Below are positions 21,198-33,900 of a DNA stretch of 64,000 bases, piece by piece. Source of the DNA: Thozetella sp. PMI_491 (taxonomy: Eukaryota; Ascomycota; Sordariomycetes; Chaetosphaeriales; Chaetosphaeriaceae); NCBI GenBank assembly GCA_021432635.1, contig MU270015.1:3020416-3084415 (forward strand), given 5' to 3'. The position numbers were made by a program, and so were the translations under genes. The notes under the pieces are model-generated. The model was not told the origin of the DNA, ran no database searches, and saw nothing but the letters and a program-made list of their open reading frames with translations. Within the stretch, counting starts at the first letter, position 1. Every line of letters begins with the position of its first letter.

Positions 21198-24100
21198 TCA
21201 TCCTGACGGGATTTGGGGATTGTAACCCGAAACCATTCCTTCGCTTCGACAACGATTTAGGAGAGTGCAGGCGGCGCTATGCCCATATTCGGTCGCCAAT
21301 TCTATCGCTCTGTCATAGCCTGAACTGTAAATATCCGCTCCAGCATTAATTAGAAGCTGCAACATATCTATCCGGCCATGCTCTGCAGCTCCTTGGAGAG
21401 CGGTCCTGCCCTCTTTAGCAGCAGGCGCAGCGTTCACATCCGCTCCAGCATCAAGAAGTAACTGCGCAACCCTGATATATCCTTTGATCGCAGCAGCTTG
21501 CAAGGCTGTTACTCCGCGTCTTGGAGCAGGTGGAGCATTTGCATCGGCCCCAACCTCAAGTAAAATCTCTATAAGGTCGATGTTCCCCATTCCAGCTGCC
21601 GCTTGGAGTGCTGTACGGCCAATATCCATTATTGGACGACAGGAATTAACATCTGCTCCGGCCTCGAGCAGAATCTGAACAAGCTCGATATTCTCTTTCC
21701 GAATTGCTGTTGAGAATGCACCGCATTTAGTGACATCCGCTCCGGCCTTAAGCAGAATGTGTATAAGCTCGATATTTTCTTGCTTTGCTGCTGCTTGTAG
21801 TGCTGTATATCCACCGATTATAGCAGGAGGGGTATTAACATCTGCTCCTGCCTTGAGTAGAATAGACACAAGCTCAATATCTTCATTTTTTACTGCCACC
21901 TGGAGTGCTGTAAATCCAGAATATTCGGCAGGAGGCGCGTTGATGTCTGCTCCAGCCTCTAGCAGAATCTGTACTAGCTCGATATTCCCGATTTCTGCTG
22001 CTAGTTGAAGTGCTGTAAATCCATCATCTTCGGCAGGAGGCGCGTTGATGTCTGCTCCAGCCTTCAGCAAAATCTGTACAAGTTCGATATTTCCTTCCTC
22101 GGCTGCTGCTTGGAGTGCCGTACGTCCCATATTATATGCAGGAGGAGTATTAACATCTGCTCCGGCCCTAAGGAGAATCTGAACAAGCTCAATATTCTCT
22201 CTCTTGCTTGCTGCTTGGAGTGCCGTAAGTCCTCTATCAGACGCAGGAGGAGCATTAACATCTGCTCCGGCTTGAAGTAGAATGTGTATAAGCTCGATTT
22301 TTCCCGTTTCAGCTGCAAACTGAAGTACTGTGCCTCCATAGGATGAAGCAGGTGCATTGATATCCGCTCCGGCTTGAAGTAGAATGTGTATAAGCTCGAT
22401 GTTTCCCGTTTCAGCTGCTGACTGAAGCACTGTGCGTCCGTAAGATAAAGTAGGTGCATTGACATCCGCTCCTGCCTTGAGTAGAATAGTCACAAGCTCA
22501 ATATCTTCATTTTTTACTGCCACCTGGAGTGCTGTACGTCCCTTGTACACCACAGGAGGAGTATTGACATCAGCTCCAGCCTCGAGTAAAATCTGTATAA
22601 GTTTGATATTCTCTCTCTCGGCTGCTGAATGGAGTGCTGAACATCCATTGTAGTCTCTTGGAGGAAGAGCATTGACATCTGCTCCAGCCTTCAGTAGAAT
22701 CTGGACAAGTTCGATGTTTTCCTTCTCAGTTGCGGCTTGGAGTGCTGTACGCCTAGACGATCTCTCACCGGGCCAATTGACATCTGCTCCAGCCCTAAGC
22801 AGAACCTGGGCGACTTCGGTGTTTCCAAACTGGGCAGCATATGAGAGAGGACGCATCTGGTCGTATCCCATTGAGGAATTAGCATTTACGCCAACAGCTA
22901 ACAAGGTGGAGACGAGTGATTCGTTATTGTGACGTATTGCGGTTGGGAGTAGTTTTGTCGCGAATACTTCAACCGTTGGCCCCTTAAGGGAAAGTAGCCT
23001 TGTAAGTAACTCATATCCTTTTATTTCATCGATCCACTGAACTATTTGCCCGATATTGTTCTCAGAGAGCAGGTTGTTCGAAATCTGGTTGACCATATAA
23101 CTGAGAAACTGCAGCAATGCACCAGGCAGATGTCCAATAACTTTGCTAAAGTCTTCTAGCAGTTCGTCGTCTTTCGTTTTGCACAAGAACGGTCTTAGAT
23201 AGGAATGCAGATTGAAGGTATGTTTTTCGATATTCCATATGGGCGATTGTGAAGTCCAGCTGATAAATAGCGCGTCGATGATGTGATCTACTCTTGGTTT
23301 GTCTCGGATTCGTACCGATTCTCCGCACTGATCGTCTAATAGATCCATTATTTCCATGGCTGTGTTGCCCCCCAGTACTGGGAGTGAAAATTGGAGGCCA
23401 TCTTCAAGAGATGCATAGCTGTGAAGGTCTGAGCGATGAGTCTGGTGGTCCAGCAGTAGGCTATAAGAAGCAGTGGTATTGTGAAAATGAACTAACTAAT
23501 GTTAGAAAGGAGGAGTCACTTTGGAATTATGGGGTCTCATACTTCCTTGTAACTTCAAAAAGGTATGAAAGAGAACCTCAAATTGAAGCCAGGGGAGATT
23601 GTCTAGTCGCAGCTCGGGTCGGATTGGCGACGTCGTTCTTACGTCTATTGTCGATGCTAGCTCGGGTGGGTTTATTGTCGACTTTAGGCTATCTTCATTG
23701 TCAAGAGTCATTGGAGGTGCTGCTGGGCCCTGAATGATGACATCGAAACCAGGAGGAGTTCGAGGTGGTGGCTCTGGGTGGAAGCGTTAGGATTCCTGGT
23801 CAGTATCGAACATATAGGGCTGACTTACCCTGATTATTTAGTTTGTTCTCCTCTAGCAGGGAGAGGAAGAACCGTTCTCCTCTGAGAACACTTGCCGTGA
23901 TGGGTTGTCCACAGAAACAAAGGTCGACTTTCTGGCCCTTCTTTCTAGCCTTGGTGATCTTGTACTTCACGATTTTACAGTCCTCGGGCGTAACATCCTT
24001 CAGGTACTTCCGAAATCCCCATTCCTTAAGCTGCGTGGTATATGATGATTTTCTGGCATAATCAGTATTCATTTCGAGCTATTTGATATGCTGGTGCATC

Positions 24101-24243
24101 AAGTTCACTCACCCTTTGACGAAACCATGATGGATTTCCATATGCTCTTGCACCCTGTCTAATTTCCAGCCTTTGATGATATATAGGTCATGAATGATGG
24201 CTTTACACTCTTCCCATGTTTCTAAACTAACGTGTGGAGACAT
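21198..24243 (-). CDS. Clr5-domain ankyrin-repeat protein (959 aa)
   Basis: Four exons (24243-24113, 24052-23829, 23773-23543, 23491-21198) join in frame. The first ~100 residues form a Clr5 domain: MSPHVSLETWEECKAIIHDLY, then VQEHMEIHHGF, and across the first intron YTTQLKEWGFRKYLK. This small helical domain heads many fungal ankyrin and TPR proteins. A linker and a mostly helical region follow. From about residue 390 there are about 17 ankyrin repeats of 35-38 residues, each with TALQAAA, ELVQILL and AGADVN; repeat 12 is shortened. Repeats are nearly identical even in DNA, so the array is young or homogenised. Such proteins resemble NLR-type receptors without a NACHT, but no function has been shown. 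The longest frame alone would miss the Clr5 exons. Confidence 0.88.
21390..22830 (-). repeat. Tandem ~111-bp ankyrin-coding repeats
   Basis: The ankyrin array is also a DNA-level tandem repeat of about 105-117 bases. The segments TCTGCTCC(A/G)GCCTT and AAGCTCGATATT recur in register, and some units differ by only a few bases. Such arrays are open to unequal crossing-over. Confidence 0.85.
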
Positions 24244-24276
24244 TTTAGGGATGGCCTAAGATGCGACAAGCTTGAA

Positions 24277-24340
24277 GAGATGCGAGGGAAGAGATGCGAG
24301 GGAAGAGATGCGAGGGAAGAGATGCGAGGGAAGAGATGAA
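24277..24340. repeat. 14-bp tandem repeat upstream of Clr5 gene
   Basis: Four perfect copies of the 14-mer GAGATGCGAGGGAA (24277-24332) are followed by a partial fifth. They lie 34-97 bases upstream of the start codon of the Clr5-ankyrin gene, so probably in its leader or core promoter. Confidence 0.9.
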
Positions 24341-24808
24341 GAAAGAGGACAACGATGAGAATCTAGTTATAAAAGCCAAGAAAAATGATCGAGAAATGTA
24401 GAAAAACCTGCCAATCATATTTTTTTTAGGCCGTACTGTGGTTCGCCAGTACTCAAGTCGTGCTCAAGCTCCGCTACCCTATGATTGGGTAGTGCCTAAA
24501 TTTTCATGCATAATGTGGTCGCTAGTCACATGTAGTGTCACCCGACGGATCCTATATAATTCACCCATGTCGAATTTCCAATATGTCACATGTTAGGATG
24601 GTTAGCTTTGTGGCTTAAAAGCTCGTAGTTCCTGGCCGTTGTCATTGGCTTTGGCCCAAAGTCTTGCTCGAGTTTTTGGTCTCATTGTTGGTGCCCAAAT
24701 ACTTTGCAGAAGCCTTGAGAGCCAGGTATCCACTGCTAAACGGTGATGTGCAGTGAGGCTATGATGCCGTCTTCATGAAGGAGCTGATATAAGCATGTGC
24801 GCAGTTAG

Positions 24809-24895
<87 letters not shown>

Positions 24896-26326
24896 TTTAA
24901 CGCCCGGCGTGGTTCTACAGGCTTATGGCCTGGACCTCCTATATAGCTACACGAGGAGCAAAGGGCGTGCGAAGCCGCCATAGCGGAACGCAGCATGAGA
25001 AACGTATTACAGACAGGCAGGTAGCGCGGCTTACTGGTCGGCTCCTGGGGTGGGTTTACATAAGAGATTGGCAAGACAGTAAGGGATAGTATCCTCTAGT
25101 GTGCAGCGTACCCAGGGCCCTACTCGATTAGTTTGCGGTCATCGCGAGCAGGCCCTGAGGTCTCGTATCTATCCGTCTAGGGGGAGACCTAGTGCCGGCG
25201 GGACGTTTGTTTAATACAGGCACCCATCGGCGCTTTTATTCTAACAAAGGATCAGAAGACTGTCCTTCTGACCGGCGGGTTGTGAGCTTTACGCTTGCAC
25301 CCGTAGGTCTGAAGAAACAGTCTAGTGCGGTGTGCCCCTCCAGCAAATATGAAACAAGAAGGCAGAACGTCGAAGTATGTGTCTTCCTATCCTCTTAATC
25401 GAAGGCCGCACTGTACCCGCCAGGAACCATTGGCTCGGAAAGGAGCGACCCACCAGAGTACTAGGGGCTTAGGTACTTTGCAGGCGGCTCGTGGTCTGCG
25501 CTCAAACTTGGTTTTGCGCGCCATCAAGGGTGACACCGATTTTGTGAACTTCTGTATAATGTTCCCAAGGTAGGTTCTTTTTCCTCAAGGAATGTCTCGC
25601 CTACAAACCAGCAAAGGATTCCATATTCCCCAGGTTTCCCCCCGGATCGGCGACAGTGATTGTGGGGATAGCGCGGGGATGTCAACCCCACGGCTTAGTT
25701 TTGCGGTAAACCCCGTGGGCCGAGCGACCAGTAGCCGTGCCATAGCCGACCGTCTATAGCCGCGTGTACCTGGCAGTAACCCCACATTTTTCGGGGTGTG
25801 ACGGAGAGCCCCTTGAATGGGATGGCCGCCGCGACACGACGACTCTGGATCCTTCAAGCAATTCAATCTGGGAAGGATGTACATAGTTACGAGGTCCCAA
25901 CTATTGCAACCGCCGGATCTCAGTTTCAAGCATTGAGTTCTAACTTCGTTCGTGACTTCTGAGTAGCCGATTCAAAAGCCGTTCATCCATAGCCGAGTCC
26001 GGCGACTAGCGCCTGTCACCACCCTCGGCTGGGCTAGAATTGCCTGGAGGTGGAGCCCGCAACGGAGGCGTAGCTCCCCCGACCTCTCCCGCAAATTGGG
26101 AGATTTGGTCCACTTTCTCTCCCACTCAAACTTCGCCTGATGCCTTTTCCCCGGCGCCGACGGCAACAGCACAACACCGAGACCATATATCGCATTTTCA
26201 GGTCGGATCCCGCCCTACGCACCAGGCCGCCGTCCTGCAATTCGCTCGTCTGCCTCGGGACGCACAGGGCTCGGCCCGCCATCGGACTGTAAATCGGACG
26301 TAGGAGTGCCCTAGGGCTAGGTCGAA
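24341..26326. other. Intergenic, contains microsatellite
   Basis: About 2 kb without a supported gene. It holds the promoter of the Clr5-ankyrin gene, an (AGT)n tract, and the upstream region of the Zn2Cys6 gene. Confidence 0.4.
24811..24894. repeat. (AGT)28 microsatellite
   Basis: An uninterrupted trinucleotide run of 28 units. It would be polymorphic between isolates. Confidence 0.97.
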
Positions 26327-28667
26327 ATGACGAAGAGCACGGGCGAGAGACTCTATAGAGCTTGTGTACGATGTCGCTCTCGGAAGATCAAATGTGATCT
26401 GTGAGCCGGGCCTCGACCTCCCAATCCTCTTTCCGACTCTAACGGCCAAGTATAGATATAGTGTAGGTGAGGTAGGGAAGGTGCCGTGTTTCAAGTGCTA
26501 TTCCGACGGCATCGACTGTGTGCTCGCCGGGTCCCGCCGCGGAGGTAACCATGCGCGCCGAAAAGTCACCCGAGATTTGAGCGTGAAGCCTGTCAACCAC
26601 CCCTTTGATCAACCGGCCGAGGTAGTCTTGGACGAGCCGATCAACCACGAGGTCACCTCGTTCGAAGCGCGAGATGATAGGGAATGGCCGCGGAAACGCT
26701 CTGGCGACTCAAACTGTGACAGCGTTCAAAATCCTTTCCAGGCACTCCGACTCCTCGTCCAAGCCGCCGCCGATGCATCTCCAGCCGCCGAATCCGATGC
26801 ACAGGATCAAGATACAGTATCTACGGAGAGGCAGAATGGAGCCAGCCGTGGCTTGGATGGGAGGGGTTTAGAATCTTACGCCCTCGTGGCAAATGGGACC
26901 CTCGACATCAACATGCTAGAACAGCTATTGGAGTAGTATGAACGCCGGGCCCCTTGTAGTGATCCTGCTAACCGTCTACAGCTACAACGAACGATACCAT
27001 CCATTTATGCCCATCGTACCCGAACACATCTTGTCGATCAAGAACATACAAAAGACAGCTGCGGAAGAGCCGTTCCTTTTGACAGCCGTTTTAACTATTG
27101 GAACTAAAGACCGGAAAGAGATGGAATCTGTACACAAAGCCGTCTGGTCACACATGCAGGCCCTCCTCCTCAGGATCAATCTCGGTGCCTCCGACGTACG
27201 AAACGTGGGGGCCGTGGAGGGTCTGTTGCTACTCGCGGAATGGGTTCCGCACGTTAGCGCCGGTTCCGGAGGCCGCGCACCAGCAAGCATCTTAGAAGAC
27301 GAGGAGGACAGCGCTGCATGGAGTCTGGTTGGACTAGCCGTCCGGCAGGGCTACCTTATCCACCTCGACTCTTACTTCTTCCGAATTGATGTCAAAGATG
27401 AGCCAAAAGCGCTAACCGACCGGAAGAGAATAGCGTGGACATGTAGGCAACCCCATGAAACCTAGAAGCAAGCCTATACTGATCTTAGTACTAAATACAG
27501 TCACATACATGCTCGACCGCCAGATTTCAATCCGTATGGGCCAGGCTTTCTGGTGTCGAGGACCCGGCTCTTCTGCACGTTTTACCCTCGAGGACTACCC
27601 TTCCCTGTTGCCTAAATACCCCTACGAGGACAATTTTGCTGCTATTCTGCAGGCACAGGTAGAGATTACCGGTATCTTTGGAAACATACACGATATTCTC
27701 TACGCGTCGAAAATGCGCACCCTCGGGCTTATGCTCATGGGTGACTACACTAGATATCTGGACGACAGCGACCGGGCTCTGGCGGCATGGAAAGACACAT
27801 GGGGCAAGCTCAACGTTTCGTCTCACCTGCGATGCCTTCTGGACTTGCAGCACGAGTATCTACGGCTGTACGTCAGTGCATTTGCCTTCCAGGCTGTCAT
27901 ATGTAGGGCGCTGGACAGGACTTCGCCTACTTCCCAGTTCGGGCTGAAAAACCCCAATATTTTCCCGCACGGGACGATGGCCACCCCCGACGGCCGCTAT
28001 ATTTACACAGCAGTCGAATCTTCCCGAAATCTCCTCAGGATCGTCAACGATCGTATAGACCCGGCCCGGCACCTTCGGTATTTGCCAGTGCGGTTTTATC
28101 TGTAAGAGAAGCACTTAGAACGAGCATAGAACGGCTGCTGACCATCTCAGGTACGAAATTTACGCGGCCGTGTTTCTTTTCAAAGCATACACCCTTCGCG
28201 CCATCTCCAAGGAGGAGCACCAGCGTTCAGCAGCTCTAGTGCGAACGTTTACCTCTAGGTTAGAAGCAGCAGCCACATGCGATCAACACGTTGCCTCTCG
28301 TTATAGTAAACTTCTAGCGAGCCTATGGTTTGGAAAGGCCGACGCAGCTCCGCCTCAGGGGTCACCACAGGGTTCAACGCCACCGGCGGCAAGACGGCCT
28401 CTAAACACTGCCCCGAATGGGATTCAAAGAAAAGCGTTCATGGTCGAACCTCTCCCCCAAGGAGAGAGCTTAATTAGTGACAGCTTCAACTTGGATGTGG
28501 GCTTATCTTGGGGGGCTGCTGGCGACTCTTTTAGCTTCAACGACTCCGTAGTGCCGTTGCCGGGTGGTTACGCGCCGGAGGGCATGTCGTTTCCCGGAAT
28601 TAGTCTTCCCGGACTAAACGGCGCAGACCTCAGATCTCTCCTCCCTTTTGACTCGTATCAGCCATAG
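26327..28667 (+). CDS. Zn2Cys6 transcription factor with fungal-specific TF domain (707 aa)
   Basis: Five exons (26327-26400, 26462-26932, 26982-27442, 27501-28101, 28151-28667) join in frame. The zinc cluster crosses the first intron: ACVRCRSRKIKCDL, then PCFKCYSDGIDC, giving CX2CX6CX10CX2CX6C at residues ~13-43. The middle region carries the fungal-specific domain: YNERYHPFMPIVPEH, AWSLVGLAVRQGYLIHLD, and LDRQISIRMGQAFWCRGPG. The C-terminus is a Pro/Ser/Gly-rich tail, possibly activating. This arrangement resembles ARO80-type and other amino-acid-response regulators, but no target can be named. It stands alone, with about 2 kb of empty sequence upstream and a DUF3632 gene convergent downstream. 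Confidence 0.88.
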
Positions 28668-29410
28668 CGCCGAGACTCTCCGCATAAATGAAAAAGTTTA
28701 GCGAAATAGGGTGGTCTATAATCCAGGCACATGACTTATAATTGTAGAATATAACCTTTAACTTGGCATAGAGAGGCTACACAGGCGAACGTGCGAGGTT
28801 TTCGACCAGGTGAGCCTTGATCTGTAGCCGAGACAATCACGCTAGTCAGTAGTAGCCTATTTCTCCACGTTCTCCTTTGCCGAAATATGGGGTACTGTCT
28901 GGGGCAGAAGCACGAGATCCACTCTGTACTTCACCGAGCACACAGGTAAGGGTAGAACCCCGTGTTTTTATCCCAGACTTTCTCTCTGGCCTTGTCTATA
29001 CCATCTTTAGCATTGTATCATATGCACATAGAACTAAGGGGTACACACAAGGTCTAAGGCTGCGGCGAGGTTCACACGGGGTGGGACAGGAAGATTTGAA
29101 GGAAAATTCAGGACCTTACTCGATCTCTCTCCAGCTGAGCTCCCGCCCCTTGTGCAGTGCCTCATCGAGTGGGACATCGCGTACGTAGGCACAGCTAAGG
29201 AGTTAGTATATGTTCTCTGCCGTAGCGGTGCAGACTACCCGGCTCAGCGGGAGCGGATAATCGCCGTCCTTGACTACACACATAACGGTACCCACATCCA
29301 AGTCGTCGGGACCGATGCCCATGTGACCGCACTTGGTGATGAAGAAGCACCTCTCTTCAAACTTCCTTCAATTTCAAAGTCTCCAGAATCCAAACTAGAT
29401 AGTACAACAA
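28668..29410. other. Convergent intergenic region with an unassigned open frame
   Basis: A frame on the plus strand stays open from about 29036 past 29400 (for instance LLDLSPAELPPLVQCLIEWD). It has no start in good context and overlaps the 3' end of the DUF3632 gene. It may be a remnant or chance. Otherwise nothing is seen. Confidence 0.3.
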
Positions 29411-30366
29411 CTAAGCCCTCCTGCTCTCCTCGATCGCTTCCATCAGCTCGGCTGCGTTATAAGCCATTCGCTGATATTCGTCGCTGGACAGCTTCTGGGA
29501 AACAGACCGGAGCGCTTCCCTCCAAAACTTCCAGCGCTCTAGACCTAGGGCATGCCCATGGTAGAGTTTGCCTGGCTGATAACTAACATTACCTCTCTCT
29601 GTGTCTGGTATCTCCACAACGTGAGTATACAGATTCTGCCCAGCGTATATGACCCATACTGCAGCCATTCCTATGGAAGGACCCAGAGACTCTTGGTCAT
29701 TAATACTCTCCTCTAAACAGTCACGCATCGTCCAGATAGCATATGACGGAGTCTTGACGAAACCACACTGCGATAGCCGTGCGAGGAACGCAGCAAAGTT
29801 CAGATCGTGAAAGCATGCATCTGCATCCTCTGGATCAGGACCGGTCCGAGCTGTAAGTTCGTCAGCATATTGAATAGTCAATATCTAGTGAAAGGCTCTT
29901 ACGACTGAACCATTCGCGCAGATGCATTTGAAAGTTATCCATGCTTTCGCAAAACTCAAATATCTCCAGAGAAAAGATTAGCTAACGAGAGATCAATTGG
30001 AAGGGAAAGAGATAGGGGTTTTGGCGACTAAACACATACATCTTCCTGGCCCTGTCCGTTCATCAGTTTAGGAGACAGCGAGACTTGATGTACCAATTCA
30101 GACAGTCTTATCTGGGCCGTATGTTTGTGGGGAATCTGCCGGCTTATCAGGCATAAGAAGAGGCTAAACTGATTGATCTCCCTTCCACGCGATTTGTCTG
30201 CCGTGCTTGGAAGCATGCTAACGAGTTCCTTTGCAGCCATTTCGAGAGAGACCTTCCCTCTGAAGTAGCGTTGCAAGGCATCTAACGCTCGCGTGTCGGC
30301 AAAGCGACCAGGGCCGGCATCGATAATGCAGTCATCTTCTGGCAGTTGGAGATTAATGTCAGACAT
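29411..30366 (-). CDS. DUF3632-family protein (275 aa)
   Basis: Three exons (30366-30040, 29963-29903, 29850-29411) join in frame. The start is the ATG giving MSDINLQLPEDD; an upstream in-frame extension to 30474 looks non-coding. The body matches the layout of DUF3632: an all-helical protein with DLNFAAFLARLSQCGF, AIWTMRDCLEE, then AAVWVIYAGQNLY, and a final WREAL helix with AAELMEAIEE. There is no signal peptide or membrane segment. Members are common, lineage-specific and often multi-copy in filamentous fungi. No biochemical role is known. Confidence 0.72.
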
Positions 30367-30975
30367 GCTGGAGTTATAGGTTTTGAAATGGCATAAAAGT
30401 CGGAAAATGTTGGCAGTTCTTATTGATCGAAGTCGAAAAAGAATACAAAGGAGTTGATATATCCCCCAAGCCATGCGAGCGATGAGTCATCAAATGTAAT
30501 GGCGGTGGCGCGTACCTATACATATGCTCGATGGCGGGCTGTGGAGGTTTAAAGGTCTAAAAACATGCTACCAACACCTGCCACCCAGAACGCGCTGTTG
30601 GCAGTACAACGGTGTACAGTTAAAATTATGATTGGGTCCACTTCTTTGCTGCTCATTTACTAAACTAGCGCTAAAAGAGTTATTTACCAATGTCTGTTCC
30701 TCCGTAGTATAGAAGCACAGGTTAAGAACAAGTTCCTCAAATATAACAAATTAGCCGAGGATAATAACACTATGCTCTGCTTAGAGAGACCAAGAGCTTA
30801 CTTCGACTAATAAGGGCAGAGCTACTTAACTGTCTGGCTTTGAAGTGGCGGCGACGAGCGGCTAGCAGGAGAGAGCTAGGGCGCCCCAGGAGGGCATGAA
30901 TATACCTAGGCTCTAGCGCGCTCACGATCGGGGCTTTGCTGATTAGCTCAACAAACTTGCCCGCCAATAAACTCT
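30367..30975. other. Intergenic between DUF3632 and Clr5-ankyrin genes
   Basis: No gene supported. It includes the DUF3632 promoter and the 3' flank of the large Clr5-ankyrin gene. Confidence 0.4.
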
Positions 30976-33900
30976 CTACCATGCCCAGTTCATAGGCACA
31001 AAACCCGCCTCCTCCTCCCCTAGAATGTCCCTGTAGAAGGCTTCCTGTCTTGTAATTTCCCAGTTTCCCTCGCAAACCGCGCCCCCGCGGTCATTAGTAG
31101 CTTCAGAGAGATCCTCCGAAGTTTCCTGTTCCATGCCCACCCTAGAAGGTGTGAAAGTATCCGGCGTAATACCCTGTTCAGTGTCGTTATCCTTCATGCT
31201 GATACCCTCACTCCGTTCATATATCTCGATGCTCATGGGCCTGTCGAGAAGGACAGGCTTGCTGCTTAAGCCCTGCTTGATCGCCAATGAATGCGTCATG
31301 TGCTGCGAGGATGCCTGTTCAGTGCTTGCGGGAACAATGCTCAATGCCCACTCTTCAAGTGCCTCATGTGCAAGTTGCTTTGCGCTCCCGCCAACATCAT
31401 CTCCATGGTCAAACCAGCCTAAGCCAGCACTATCATCAAGAGTCATATTATCCGTATCCCCACTCCCATCTCTATTCGAGCTCCCATTGATGCATATGTC
31501 ATTATCGGGGCTGTAGCTTCTCTTGCCCTCCGGTTCACATCTCTTGTCAAGTCTCTGAAGGGCGATCGTTACCACTTCGATCGCGCCATCTAGGGCATCC
31601 GCTCTGCTGACCGATGGATTGTCGGTGATGATAACACTGACCCAACCTAAAATGATCCTAGCAATATCCTGCTGCCAGAAGTGAACGCGGCGGACGACAA
31701 CGCAACCGAAAAGCAGACAGTCTACATTCAACTCAGCAACCACTTCAACAAGTTCTGCTGGTGTGAATTCATCCGGATGAATGACGGGGTGGTTTGTCAC
31801 GGGAAATGTCCCATAATTGCCGTAATATTCGTTGTACATAACTCGTTGCCAGACAGCCGCGTCGTGGTCAGTCCATTGCCTGTGTGACCGAAGAAGCTCC
31901 GCCACCGCGTAATAGCCATTTCTCTCGGAATACCACAGCGCTTGGATGTATTGTACGCGACAGAAGCCGTCTGTGCAAATTTCTGAGTCCAATAGGAGCT
32001 GTACAACGTCGAGTCTTCCACAATATGCCGCAGCCTCGAGTGCTGTCAGTCTATCAAACTTTCGGCGGGCATTTATGTCGGCTCCACAACGCAGAAGGCG
32101 ACGCACCATACCGATATACCCCTTTCTAGCCGCTAATTCTAGGGCTGTGTTCCGCCATATCATCTTGGGTGACCATGCCGGCTTGTTTGGATCAGCGTTG
32201 AGGTTGAGGAGGATTTCAGCGGAATGAAGCTGGCCCGCGTCTATTGCGTTTGTAAGGGCAGTGTCAATACCGTTCCAGCTGCCTAACCATTCCGCATCTA
32301 TATCAGCCCCGAGCTCGACCAAGATCTGGATTATCGATGTGTCTTCATGATGAAGCGCGAAAGCTATCGGCGGACGGCATTCGAGGATTTCCTCGTCCTC
32401 ACTGCCACTCCACGATGCATTGAGGTTGACGCACTGCTCGCCAAGTTTCTTGATGACATCGACGGATAACCCGGCATATATGGCTGATGCGAGTGTGAGC
32501 CCATCAACTGCATAGCCTGCCTCAAGAAGGGCACTTATTGCTATCTCGTTACTGTTGTTGCTCGCCCAAAATAGAGGCGATAGCTTACTGAATGGATATT
32601 GATGCCAGTTGGTCATGTGAATCTGCGACTTAGGAGACGGCCCGTCTGGGACATCAAAAGGCCCTTCGTAGAACCGTTCGAAGCCTCTCCTCCGCTTGTA
32701 AGACACTGGACCTCCGGGGACAAGAGTAAGCGCTAGGCTCAATTGTGGTAGCAGAAGTGAGAGAATGTCAACGCGCCCATGGAAAACGGCAAGCGAGATT
32801 GCCATGTCCTCCAGGCTAGATGTAACATGACAGTGGCCAGAGGAACCAGTTCTTCGCTGTAACAACTCCTTGAGGATAGATCCGGTCCAGGGAGAGAGCG
32901 ACCAAACATGAGAGTGTACTGCAGCACACAAAGCTCCAGAATCGTATGCGGTCGTGTTAAGTTGAAACGCGTAGTCAACCACATTCCTGTCGCCACTCAA
33001 GATCGCATTTTCTAGATAACTCCTGCCATCTAGCCCTGCCTGTAGCATTTCGGGGTCTTGGAGAAAGGAATGGGGCAGAATGGATTGAATCAGTCTAACA
33101 TCCGCGATTCTCCATATAGATGCCGAGGGGTTATCCATGCGCCCGGATAGAGCAAGGTAGTTTGTAACAAACGAGTTTCCATTTAGTAGTGCTGCCTTGT
33201 ACGCAGCGCTCTCCTCTTCATCGGATGTCCCGGGATCAATTACACCCGCAACAAGTTGTTTCACCAGATCTAGATGCCCATGTTTTGCAGCCACCAGAAG
33301 ATCTTCGTGGGTTGGCATCGCTCCTGATGCAAGAAGCAAAGAGGCGATCTCTTCCTCATTATTTAGTATCGCCAAGTGTAGTACGGATACCGAAACTACC
33401 TGCTGAATGTTGAGCCGCTCTAAGGGAGGTAGAGTTGACCAGCCGATGCGCTCAGAATTTCGGATATATGGAGGGCGATAGTCAATCTCGCACAGGAATT
33501 TGCAGTCGGCCCCATATTGAAGCAAGAGTTTTGTCAGTTCTAGTGAGCCGCCCTCAACGGCTAGATGGAGAGGGCCCGGGACTCTGGACCACGGAAAAAT
33601 AGTATATATGTCGCTATTAACGTGTGGTGATGCCCCCAGCTCAAGGAGGAGCCTAGAAAGTTCGATATCTCCATTTCTCACTGCGACATACAGTGGCGAG
33701 AGGTTGTTGTATGTGCAGTCAAGGTTATTCGCGAATCGCCTATAGAGAAATGAGACTACTTTCGTATAGCCTCGAGTTGCCGCTATGATCAGAGCAGCAT
33801 TTGTCATAGCACCAGAGACGTCTATTTGACAACCGTACTCGGCAAGAAGCATGTTGCACAGATTCAGGGCCGTGTCTTGGTCATATTCGAACTGTGGGTG

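Noticed and set aside
24805-25074. Open frame ending in poly-threonine
   Set aside because: It is created by the (AGT)n microsatellite.
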